Position numbers and translations under genes: made by a program. Below the pieces are notes generated by a model. The model searched no databases, was not told where the DNA came from, and worked only from the letters and a program-made list of their open reading frames with translations. Source: Rhodobacter sp. Har01 (GTDB lineage: Bacteria; Pseudomonadota; Alphaproteobacteria; Rhodobacterales; Rhodobacteraceae). Taken from it: a stretch of 64,000 bases of DNA. The stretch spans positions 1,116,001 through 1,180,000 of the forward strand of contig NZ_JAJCTD010000001.1 in assembly GCF_020564565.1 (NCBI RefSeq), given 5' to 3'. Within the stretch, counting starts at the first letter, position 1; every line of letters starts with the position of its first letter. Of this stretch, positions 37,306-46,496 are shown one piece after another.

Positions 37306-38598
37306 CTATTCGCCGTCGTGCAGGTGGTCCTTGACCCGGCGGACCATCAGCCAGACCAGCAGCACCACCGGCAGCACCAGGGCCGCCGTCATGCTTTCCT
37401 TGGACAGGCCCGCCAGAGTGCCCAAGGGCGTGGCCACATAGGCCGCCAGGCTGACCGCGTAGTAGCTGATCGCCACCACCGAAAGCCCTTCCACGGTGCG
37501 CTGCAGCCGCAGCTGCAGATCGGCCCGGCGGTCCATGCTTTCCAGCAGCTTCTGGTTCTGCGCGCTGCGTTCCACATCCACCCGGGTACGCAGCAACTCG
37601 GCCGCGCGCTGCGCCCGTTCGGCCATTTCGTGCAGCCGTTTGTCGGTGGATTTCACCGTCCGCATCGCCGGGTCATAGCGGCGCATCATGAACTCGGCAA
37701 AGGTCTGCCGGCCCTCAATCCGCTCTTCTCGCAGCGCCTCGATCCGCTGGGTCAGGATCGCCTCATAGGCCGCCGTTGCCCCGAAGCGGAAGGTATACTT
37801 GACCGACATGCTTTCCAGTTCCGCCGAGATCCCCAACAGCGCATGCAGCGCCACCTCGGGCGAGGGCTCGCGGTGGTCAAGGTCCGAGACCAGGCCGGTC
37901 AATCGCGGGTCCAGCTGGTTCAGCAACGTGGTCAGGTTTTGGGCACGCAGCAGGCCCAGCATCGACATCGCCCGGTAGATCTCGATCTCGCACAGACGCT
38001 GGACGATCCGGCCCACCCGCCGGCCGCTGATCCCGGGCCTGACGAAGACGGCAAGGCGCATCTGCCCGCTGGCGTCGATGCGGAAATCGCAGGCCACCAC
38101 GGCGCCGCGATCCACCACCCAGGACATCGCCAGGCTTTCCGGCACGAACCACTCGTCGGCCTTGCGCAGCATTTCGGCTTCGTCCTCGGGCATCGTCTCG
38201 ACCCGGATGAGCGCCGAGGTCAGCCGCTTGCCCGGTGCCTGGGCCATCCAGTCCTCGGGGAAGACCAGGGCTTCGGCCGGATCGAACGGCCGGGCCGAGA
38301 CGCCGGGCGTGAAGGCCGTGTAGGTGACGAACTCGGTATGGCTTTCCCATTTCAGCGTGCCGCGGCCGAAGGGTCCGAAGAAATGCGTGGCCTCGGGGGC
38401 GGGATGCTGGCCGCCCTCACGGGTCAGCAGATCCAAGAGATGCGTCCGGTCCAGCGCGCGGTCGCGCGAGGCGGCATCGACCGGTTCCTTGATCGCCAGG
38501 AAGACAGCGGTGCAGGGCACCGGCAACGACGGGAACGGCCGCGCATGCAGCTCGTTCACGGTGGCATAGCGTTTCGGATGGTCCTCGATCGGCGGCAT
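37306..38598 (-). CDS. DUF3422 family membrane-anchored protein
   Basis: 430 residues. The opening IEDHPKRYATVNELHARPFP is the family's recognisable start (N-E-x-H-A-R-P). A long soluble region follows, with a coiled-coil stretch at about 280-365 (rich in Arg, Glu, Leu), then two membrane helices near the C-terminus (VVAISYYAVSLAAYV and MTAALVLPVVLLVWLMV). The function is unknown. It converges on the ABC importer and lies 195 bp downstream of proA on the same strand. Confidence 0.88.
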   Translation of the reverse strand: MPPIEDHPKRYATVNELHARPFPSLPVPCTAVFLAIKEPVDAASRDRALDRTHLLDLLTREGGQHPAPEATHFFGPFGRGTLKWESHTEFVTYTAFTPGVSARPFDPAEALVFPEDWMAQAPGKRLTSALIRVETMPEDEAEMLRKADEWFVPESLAMSWVVDRGAVVACDFRIDASGQMRLAVFVRPGISGRRVGRIVQRLCEIEIYRAMSMLGLLRAQNLTTLLNQLDPRLTGLVSDLDHREPSPEVALHALLGISAELESMSVKYTFRFGATAAYEAILTQRIEALREERIEGRQTFAEFMMRRYDPAMRTVKSTDKRLHEMAERAQRAAELLRTRVDVERSAQNQKLLESMDRRADLQLRLQRTVEGLSVVAISYYAVSLAAYVATPLGTLAGLSKESMTAALVLPVVLLVWLMVRRVKDHLHDGE

Positions 38599-38752
38599 GG
38601 GCGGGTTCCTGAGCGGCTATGCGTCGGAGGTAGGATCGGGATTCGGTCCCGGCCAGTTTTTTCTTTCGATGCGCGGGTATGCCGCAAGGGTGTTGCCAGA
38701 ATGCAAAGCCGGCCTCGGCCGCTGACCTGCCCCCTGCCCCGACACTGGCCCC

Positions 38753-38801
38753 GGTTCTCGCCCCCGGTTCTGGCGCCGGTTCACGGCCCCGGTTCACGGC
38801 C
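38753..38801. repeat. Degenerate 11-13-bp tandem repeat running into the proA stop
   Basis: Four units each begin GGTTC: starts at 38753, 38766, 38778 and 38791. The last two units are nearly the same (GGTTCACGGCC, with CC more in the first). The final unit includes the proA stop codon (TCA on this strand, 38794-38796), so the repeat seems to have spread from or into the 3' end of proA. Confidence 0.6.
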
Positions 38802-40053
38802 GGATCGTGCCGTCGCCGGTGACCAGGTATTTGAAGCTGCACAACTGCTCGGCCCCCACCGGGCCGCGGGCGTGCAGCTTGCCGGTGGCGATGCCGATCT
38901 CGGCGCCCATGCCGAACTCGCCGCCATCGGCGAACTGGGTGCTGGCGTTGCGCATCAGGATCGCGCTGTCGAGCCGTTCGAAGAACCGCGCGGCGGTGGC
39001 GTCGTTCTCGGTCAGGATCGCTTCGGTGTGGCTTGAGCCATAGCGGCGGATATGGGCGATGGCCTCGTCGACGCCATCGACCAGCCTCGCGGCGATGATC
39101 ATGTCCAGGAATTCGCGGCCGAAATCGTCGGGCGCGGCGCGGGTGGTGCCGGGGATTTTCAGCAACTCGCCCTCGGTGCGCACCTCGACCCCGGCCTTCA
39201 GCAGGTCTTCGATCAGCACGGGCCCGTGTTTGGTGTAGAACTGCCAGTCGATCAGCAGGCATTCGGCGGCACCGCAGATGCCGGTGCGGCGGGTCTTGGC
39301 GTTCAGCACCACCCGGCGGGCCTTTTCCAGATCGGCGTCGCGGTCGGCGTAGACGTGGCAGATGCCCTCCAGATGGGCAAAGACCGGCACCCGGGCCTCG
39401 CGCTGTACCAGACCCACCAGGCCCTTGCCGCCGCGCGGCACGATCACGTCGATGAATTCGGTCGCGCGCAGCATCGCCGTCACCATCTCGCGGTCGCGGG
39501 TGGGGACCAGCTGGATGGCGGTGTCCGGCAGGCCGGCCTCGCGCAGGCCCTGCACCATGCAGTCGTGGATCACGCTTGAGGTCTCGAAGCTCTCGCTGCC
39601 ACCGCGCAGGATGACCGCATTGCCGGACTTCAGGCACAGGGCGCCGGCGTCTGCGGTGACATTGGGACGGCTTTCATAGATCACGCCGACCACGCCCAGA
39701 GGGGTAGCGACGCGCGCTATGTGCAGGCCGTTCGGCCGGTCCCATTCGGCCAGCACCCGCCCGACCGGGTCTTTCTGCTGGGCCACCGCCAGCAGGCCAT
39801 CGACAATGCCGCGCAGCCGGTGGCTGTCCAGCCGAAGTCGGTCCATCATGGCGGGCGACAGGCCCTCGTCGCGGCCGAAGTCCAGGTCGAGGCAGTTGGC
39901 GTCGAGGATCTCCTGCTCGCGCGCGCGCACCGCTGCCGCGGCCGAGACCAGCGCCGCCGCCTTGCGTTCGGACGAGGCACAGGCCAGTTCGGACGCCGCC
40001 GCCCGCGCCTTGGTGCCGATCCCGGCCATGAGATCAGAGAATTGTCCGTCCAT
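38794..40053 (-). CDS. proA: Gamma-glutamyl phosphate reductase
   Basis: 419 residues, the usual length. It reduces glutamyl-5-phosphate to glutamate semialdehyde with NADPH in proline synthesis. [22 protein letters not shown] is near residue 115, [11 protein letters not shown] near 140, and the catalytic Cys is in [14 protein letters not shown] near residue 255-262. The C-terminus ([19 protein letters not shown], here [15 protein letters not shown]) is typical. It is the last gene of the leftward rplU...proA run, 59 bp after proB with a dispersed repeat between. Confidence 0.97.
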   Translation of the reverse strand: MDGQFSDLMAGIGTKARAAASELACASSERKAAALVSAAAAVRAREQEILDANCLDLDFGRDEGLSPAMMDRLRLDSHRLRGIVDGLLAVAQQKDPVGRVLAEWDRPNGLHIARVATPLGVVGVIYESRPNVTADAGALCLKSGNAVILRGGSESFETSSVIHDCMVQGLREAGLPDTAIQLVPTRDREMVTAMLRATEFIDVIVPRGGKGLVGLVQREARVPVFAHLEGICHVYADRDADLEKARRVVLNAKTRRTGICGAAECLLIDWQFYTKHGPVLIEDLLKAGVEVRTEGELLKIPGTTRAAPDDFGREFLDMIIAARLVDGVDEAIAHIRRYGSSHTEAILTENDATAARFFERLDSAILMRNASTQFADGGEFGMGAEIGIATGKLHARGPVGAEQLCSFKYLVTGDGTIRP

Positions 40054-40069
40054 GGTCCTTCCTCTCTGC

Positions 40070-40111
40070 GAAAATATCCCGGGGTCCGGGGCAGCGCCCC
40101 GGGGCCGCCGC
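40070..40111 (+). repeat. Dispersed GC-hairpin intergenic repeat, copy 4 (short)
   Basis: AAAATATCCC followed by CCGGGGC and GCCCCGG around a short loop, then GCCGCC; it resembles copies 2 and 3 with a shorter stem and no TTCATCTTGG lead-in. It fills the gap between the proB stop and the proA start. Confidence 0.6.
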
Positions 40112-40112
40112 C

Positions 40113-42424
<2,312 letters not shown>

Positions 42425-42982
42425 TCAGCCCAGCTTGCGAACGTAGGTCCAGGTCGGCACACGGGCGTTGCGGGCCACCGAGAAGGCCTCGGCATCGCCC
42501 AGATACTGGAAGCCCGCATTGGTCAGCACCCGGGCACTGCCGGGGTTGTCCTGGAACACTTCGGCGAAATAGGTGCAGTCCTGCAAGGGGTTGGCCGCGA
42601 TCAGCGCGCGCACGGTCTCGGAGGCGATGCCGGTGTTCCAGAACGCCGGCGCCACCCAGTAGGCCACCTCGCTTTGTCCGCCCTTGCCCTTTGCGGCCTC
42701 CATCGGCTTGAGGCTGATCACCCCCAGCACCTCGCTCAGCCCCGTCGCCGTGCCGTCCATCACCCAGACCGAGCCTGGCCGTTCATGGGTGATCGCCCGG
42801 GCCACATAGGCCTCGGCCGCGCCGGGGGGAAACGGGTGGGGAATGTTCTGCGTCGCCTCGGCCACGCGGCGGTCGCCGGCGTGATGGGCGATCAGGCCGG
42901 CATCCGAGGCCCGCACCGGGCGCAGCACGAAACGGCCCGCGGCGATCTGGCCCTTGGCGGCCGGTACAGTATCAAGAACCAT
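42425..42982 (-). CDS. GNAT-family N-acetyltransferase
   Basis: 185 residues. The protein matches RimJ/RimL-type acetyltransferases: RFVLRPVRASDAGLIAHHAG at the start, EVAYWVAPAFWNTGIASETVRALI (acetyl-CoA motif A region) near residue 100, and VFQDNPGSARVLTNAGFQYLG near 140. It is in the conserved position between rpmA and obgE seen in related bacteria, so it may act on a ribosomal or translation protein, though the target is unknown. Confidence 0.88.
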   Translation of the reverse strand: MVLDTVPAAKGQIAAGRFVLRPVRASDAGLIAHHAGDRRVAEATQNIPHPFPPGAAEAYVARAITHERPGSVWVMDGTATGLSEVLGVISLKPMEAAKGKGGQSEVAYWVAPAFWNTGIASETVRALIAANPLQDCTYFAEVFQDNPGSARVLTNAGFQYLGDAEAFSVARNARVPTWTYVRKLG

Positions 42983-43055
42983 GGCTTCCCTCCTTTGAAG
43001 CGCATGTGGGGGCCGGACCGCCGACTTGCCACAGCGAAGTGGCGGAAATGAGGAA

Positions 43056-43081
43056 GGGGACCGGCCTTCCGGCCGATCCCC
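43056..43081 (-). terminator. Hairpin after rpmA
   Basis: GGGGA (43056-43060) pairs with TCCCC (43077-43081) and CGGCC (43062-43066) with GGCCG (43071-43075), separated by one mismatch. Read leftward it is followed by CTTCCTCATTT, moderately T-rich. It stands 28 bp after the rpmA stop and could separate ribosomal genes from GNAT-obgE-proBA. Confidence 0.6.
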
Positions 43082-43108
43082 CCTACATTCCGCAGGTAAC
43101 GGTTCGGC

Positions 43109-43378
43109 TTACTCGGCGGCCACGACGACAGGGAGGACCGAAATGAAGGTGCGGCCCTTGAGCCCCTTCTTGAAGGTCACCTTGCCCTCGACGGTGGCGA
43201 AGATGGTATGGTCGGTGCCCATGCCCACGCCCTGCCCCGGAAAGAACGTCGTGCCGCGCTGACGGACGATGATGTTGCCCGGAATGGCGGCCTGGCCGCC
43301 GTAGAGCTTGACGCCCAGGCGACGACCGGCGCTGTCGCGACCGTTGCGGGAAGAACCGCCTGCCTTCTTGTGTGCCAT
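43109..43378 (-). CDS. rpmA: 50S ribosomal protein L27
   Basis: 89 residues. [20 protein letters not shown] is the standard N-terminus, and [15 protein letters not shown] follows; it lacks the N-terminal cleavage extension found in Firmicutes. L27 sits near the peptidyl-transferase centre of the large subunit. It follows rplU by six bases, the near-universal L21-L27 pair. Confidence 0.98.
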   Translation of the reverse strand: MAHKKAGGSSRNGRDSAGRRLGVKLYGGQAAIPGNIIVRQRGTTFFPGQGVGMGTDHTIFATVEGKVTFKKGLKGRTFISVLPVVVAAE

Positions 43379-43384
43379 GGCAGA

Positions 43385-43891
43385 TTACTCCTTCGCTTCC
43401 GCGGCCTTGCGGGCGCGCTTCGGTTTCTCGGCGGGGGCCTCGGCGGCCGGAGCGGCCTCGACCACGGCTTCGGCGGCCTTCGGGGCCTTGGCGGGCTTGG
43501 CGACCTTGGCCGCGCCGGGCGCTTCATGCGCGGTGCGGCGGGCGTCGGCGGTGCCGGTCGCGGCCTTGACGCCCGAGGCATCGGCGCCGGCTTCCAGCAC
43601 GTCGGTCACGCGGACCAGCGTCAGGTGCTGGCGGTGGCCCTTGGTGCGCTGCGACGAATGCTTGCGGCGGCGCTTGACGTAGTGGATGGTCTTTTCGCCC
43701 TTGATCTGGTCGATCACCTCGGCCTGCACGGCCGCACCGGCCACCAGGGGCGCGCCGACGGTGGATCCCACCATCAGGATATCGTTGAACTGGATCTTGT
43801 CGCCAGCGGCAGCGTCAAGCTTTTCCACGCGCAGCACGTCACCCGCCTGCACCTTGTATTGCTTGCCGCCGGTCTTGAGGACCGCAAACAT
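43385..43891 (-). CDS. rplU: 50S ribosomal protein L21 with long C-terminal Ala/Lys extension
   Basis: 168 residues from ATG 43891 (MFAVLKTGGKQYKV). The L21 core, residues 1-102, is normal (KRRRKHSSQRTKGHRQHLTLVRVT at its end). About 65 extra residues follow, rich in Ala, Lys and Pro (for example VEAAPAAEAPAEKPKR), probably disordered. Related alphaproteobacteria often carry such tails; their role is unknown. It is the first gene of the rplU-rpmA-GNAT-obgE-proBA run and has a structured leader upstream. Confidence 0.96.
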   Translation of the reverse strand: MFAVLKTGGKQYKVQAGDVLRVEKLDAAAGDKIQFNDILMVGSTVGAPLVAGAAVQAEVIDQIKGEKTIHYVKRRRKHSSQRTKGHRQHLTLVRVTDVLEAGADASGVKAATGTADARRTAHEAPGAAKVAKPAKAPKAAEAVVEAAPAAEAPAEKPKRARKAAEAKE

Positions 43892-43945
43892 GGGTCGTTC
43901 CCTTCCATTCCTTCGCGTCCTGCGGCCCCGTTTCCGGCGTTCCCG

Positions 43946-43990
43946 GGGGCTTTCGCCCCGCCTTCGGACAGCGCGCCCCTGCAAGGGGCG
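43946..43990 (-). promoter_or_regulatory. Two hairpins in the rplU leader
   Basis: GGGGC-TTTC-GCCCC at 43946-43959 and CGCCCCT-GCA-AGGGGCG at 43974-43990 lie 55-100 bp upstream of the L21 start on the transcribed strand. L21 mRNA leaders are known to be structured in several bacteria and may bind the protein for feedback; here only the stems are seen. Confidence 0.35.
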
Positions 43991-44111
43991 AGTGTCAAAA
44001 CGTAACCCGCCCGGGATTCGCACCCCGGGCAAGATGCGGGCTTATCGGGCCAGGCTTCGGCGAAGTCAAGCGCCTGTGGCCGACCGCCAGGCCCTGCGCT
44101 TCGGACCGGCC

Positions 44112-44984
44112 TCAGATCTGCCGGCTGGAGGCGAAGCGCGCGGTCAGCCGCCCGAGATCGTGCGACACTGGCACCAGTGCAGCCTCCATCGCCCGGCTCA
44201 GGGCGGCGGTCACGGCGCGGCCTTCGGGCGTTTCGCTGAAGCGGACGTAGGCGCGCAGGTCCTCTTCGCTGAGCGGCGCATAGGCCTGCACCATGAAGCG
44301 GATCAGCCAGGCCCCGGTTTCGCCCCGTACCGCGGCCTCGTCCGACCAGATGTCCTGGATGCGGTCCTGGCGCGGCCGGACCAGGCCCGGCGGGCTGCCC
44401 TCGGCCAGGCCGTCGGAAAAGGCCAGCTGAGCCGTGAGCGTGCCCGCGACACCGGTCTCGACCAGATCGCCGGCGGCGATCAGGTCGCGGATCAGCCGCA
44501 GCCGCGGGTCGCGGCGGTCGCGCAGGTTCTGCGCTGCAACCTCGGCCGCCTCTTCCACGGCCACGTCGATCAGGGCACGGCGGGCGTCGATTTCCAGGGC
44601 GAGGATGCGCTGCCCAAGCTCCGAGGCAAAGAAGGCGGCGGCGGCGGGGATCGTCGCCTCCTGCCCCTGCAGGGCCTCGGCAAAGGCGGTGTCGAAACGC
44701 ACCCGCAGTGCCGTGGGGTCATACAGCGCGAGGACCGCCTCGGTCCATTCGGCGCCACCCCGGCCCGGAAAGAACTGCGCCTCAAGATCGGCGGCCTGCG
44801 GACCGGCCTCGTCGATCAGCACGGCGAAGGTCGGGTCCAGTTGCAGGAGCGCCGCCAGTCCGGCCGCATCGGTGGCCGCGGCCGCAGCTTCCGCGGGCGC
44901 TGGAGAGGCCGTTTCAGACCCGACCTGCGTCGGCAGGGCCAGTACCAGGGCGCAAAGGGCGAGCAGGCGGATGGAATGGCGCAT
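44112..44984 (-). CDS. DUF2059-like exported protein
   Basis: 290 residues from ATG 44984 (MRHSIRLLALCALVLALPTQVG), which gives a clean signal peptide; the ATG 33 bases upstream does not. After an Ala-rich linker the protein is helical. Near residue 225 to the end, MVQAYAPLSEEDLRAYVRFSETPEGRAVTAAL fits the DUF2059 pattern (Y-x-x-x-x-x-x-E-x-x-x-x-x-F-x-x-T-x-x-G). It probably acts in the periplasm; its function is unknown. It is upstream of rplU on the same strand but 220 bp away. Confidence 0.72.
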   Translation of the reverse strand: MRHSIRLLALCALVLALPTQVGSETASPAPAEAAAAATDAAGLAALLQLDPTFAVLIDEAGPQAADLEAQFFPGRGGAEWTEAVLALYDPTALRVRFDTAFAEALQGQEATIPAAAAFFASELGQRILALEIDARRALIDVAVEEAAEVAAQNLRDRRDPRLRLIRDLIAAGDLVETGVAGTLTAQLAFSDGLAEGSPPGLVRPRQDRIQDIWSDEAAVRGETGAWLIRFMVQAYAPLSEEDLRAYVRFSETPEGRAVTAALSRAMEAALVPVSHDLGRLTARFASSRQI

Positions 44985-45057
44985 CTCGGTCTCCGGCCCC
45001 GGGGATGGATGCGGCAAAGCCTAGGTGCCCGGACGCCCGCCGCCAAGCCCCGTCCGG

Positions 45058-45101
45058 ATCACGCCCGCATCACACCTGCATCACACCCGCATCACACCCG
45101 C
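45058..45101. repeat. Four tandem 11-bp repeats before tRNA-Ser
   Basis: ATCACGCCCGC, ATCACACCTGC, ATCACACCCGC and ATCACACCCGC follow each other without gaps (45058-45101). Two copies are the same and two differ by one base. They lie about 100 bp upstream of the tRNA. Confidence 0.85.
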
Positions 45102-45204
45102 GCAATCCCGGCGCAGCCAAGGCGGCGCGGCCGCAAGAAACGGGGTTGCGCTTGCCCGCGCGGGCGGCTAAATGCCCCGCTCACGACGACCAGCGGACAA
45201 GCGC

Positions 45205-45294
<90 letters not shown>

Positions 45295-45768
45295 CTTGCC
45301 CTCGCGAAAGCGTTCTCCCCATCCGGCAGCGGCCGAATTTTTCCGTTGCTTTCAAGGGTTATGCGGGACGGGCTGAGCACCGGCCCCGTCGCCAGGAGGC
45401 CCCGAAGCGTTCTCTCGGGGCGCAGGTTCTCCGGACCTGATGACTGCGTCAATTTGGTGATCAGCCTATATGTCATTGAAAGCATGCTGCTTTCAAGAAC
45501 GGTAAGCTGAACACTTCGACGTCGGGGGCGTTTGCTGAGATGGAACGGAAAACGAACTTTCGCCAAAGGGGCTCTGCAGGTGTGATTGCTGAGCCCGCGC
45601 ATACGCGAAGGGCGGGAAGCGGCCTGTGAGGCTGCGGCATCGCATCAGCAGCAATTTGTGCAAAGTTGCCGTTCACCACCACCTCCGAAGTGGCAATGAT
45701 GCGCTGTCAATGACCGGAGGTGGATGCCGCAATAGGAGAAGCGAGAACACCGGGTAGCGGCCCGTAGT
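45295..45768. other. Gap between tRNA-Ser and the CoiA-like gene; no convincing gene
   Basis: About 470 bp with lower G+C than the preceding genes. Short leftward frames exist around 45473-45682 and 45360-45602 but lack good starts and overlap one another in different frames; they look like remains of a decayed sequence. No copy of the tRNA 3' end was found, so an attachment site could not be defined. Confidence 0.5.
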
Positions 45769-46479
45769 TCAAAATCTCTGTCCAACGCGCTTCCAGCCGC
45801 GAGCTAGCGGTCGGCGAACCGGCAGCTTGCCATAGAGGATGTCCGGCAGCACTGTGCCCTCGCTTATGTGCGCCACGACCTTGGCCTTCGGATAGAAGAA
45901 GCCGAGAACCCAGTCTCCGTGAACGCGCCGCAGGACCCAGACGTCATCCGTCCCGAAGTCGAACGCGACGATCACGCCGACCGTAACCCACTCCTTCAGC
46001 AGCCGCGCAGCGCGCATGTTCACCTCGTAGACCATTCCGTCCGGTGTCGGATGGTGCCGAGCGTATTCTAGGGCTTCGATGAAGTTGGGAGCGTCGGTCG
46101 CCCTCCGGGTCGCATCCACGACCCAGAACATCGGGTTGTGAAACTGCGTCCGCTTCTGTGCCTCCTCCCGGTTGAGGAAGGAATGCTGGAACTCCACCAC
46201 CAGATCTTTGTCGGTCTTGATGTCGGCGATGTGCAGCTCGCCGTGCTCGTCGCGCGCCGTGATCTCCTGCCAGTCTGCCGGGAAGTGGTTCTTCCAATCG
46301 CGGTGCCACTGGGTTTCGTTCTCCCACCAGTGGTCGCAATGCCGTCGCCCACGGTGCGCCCAGTGCCACACCCTCTGCGTGCCGCAGCGCGCAACCATTT
46401 CCGCGCCGCAGCCGGGACATTCGCCCTTTGCCCCCGGGGTTGCCTCGATCCGTTCTCCGTCTGCGGCTGCGAACTTCAT
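45769..46479 (-). CDS. CoiA-like zinc-finger nuclease, partner of the OLD-family gene
   Basis: 236 residues. Residues 19-43 form a zinc-finger-like start (GECPGCGAEMVARCG, then WHWAH), as in competence protein CoiA. A PD-(D/E)xK-like nuclease core follows: WWENETQWHRDWKNHFP (Glu and His near 53-59), HIADIKTDKDLVVEFQHSF, with Asp86 and the Glu96-x-Gln98 pair where many nucleases have Glu-x-Lys. The rest is a basic, Trp-rich domain. CoiA-like proteins process DNA or occur in defence contexts. It lies 17 bp after the OLD-family gene, so the two are one transcript. The G+C is well below the core genes. Confidence 0.78.
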   Translation of the reverse strand: MKFAAADGERIEATPGAKGECPGCGAEMVARCGTQRVWHWAHRGRRHCDHWWENETQWHRDWKNHFPADWQEITARDEHGELHIADIKTDKDLVVEFQHSFLNREEAQKRTQFHNPMFWVVDATRRATDAPNFIEALEYARHHPTPDGMVYEVNMRAARLLKEWVTVGVIVAFDFGTDDVWVLRRVHGDWVLGFFYPKAKVVAHISEGTVLPDILYGKLPVRRPLARGWKRVGQRF

Positions 46480-46496
46480 CCCAGTGATCCGCTAAG

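Noticed and set aside
45058..45101. CRISPR-like array
   Set aside because: The 11-bp units have no spacers and no cas genes are present; simple tandem repeat.
45360..45682. Leftward short frames beside tRNA-Ser
   Set aside because: They overlap in different frames, lack good starts and no motif was found; likely decayed sequence.
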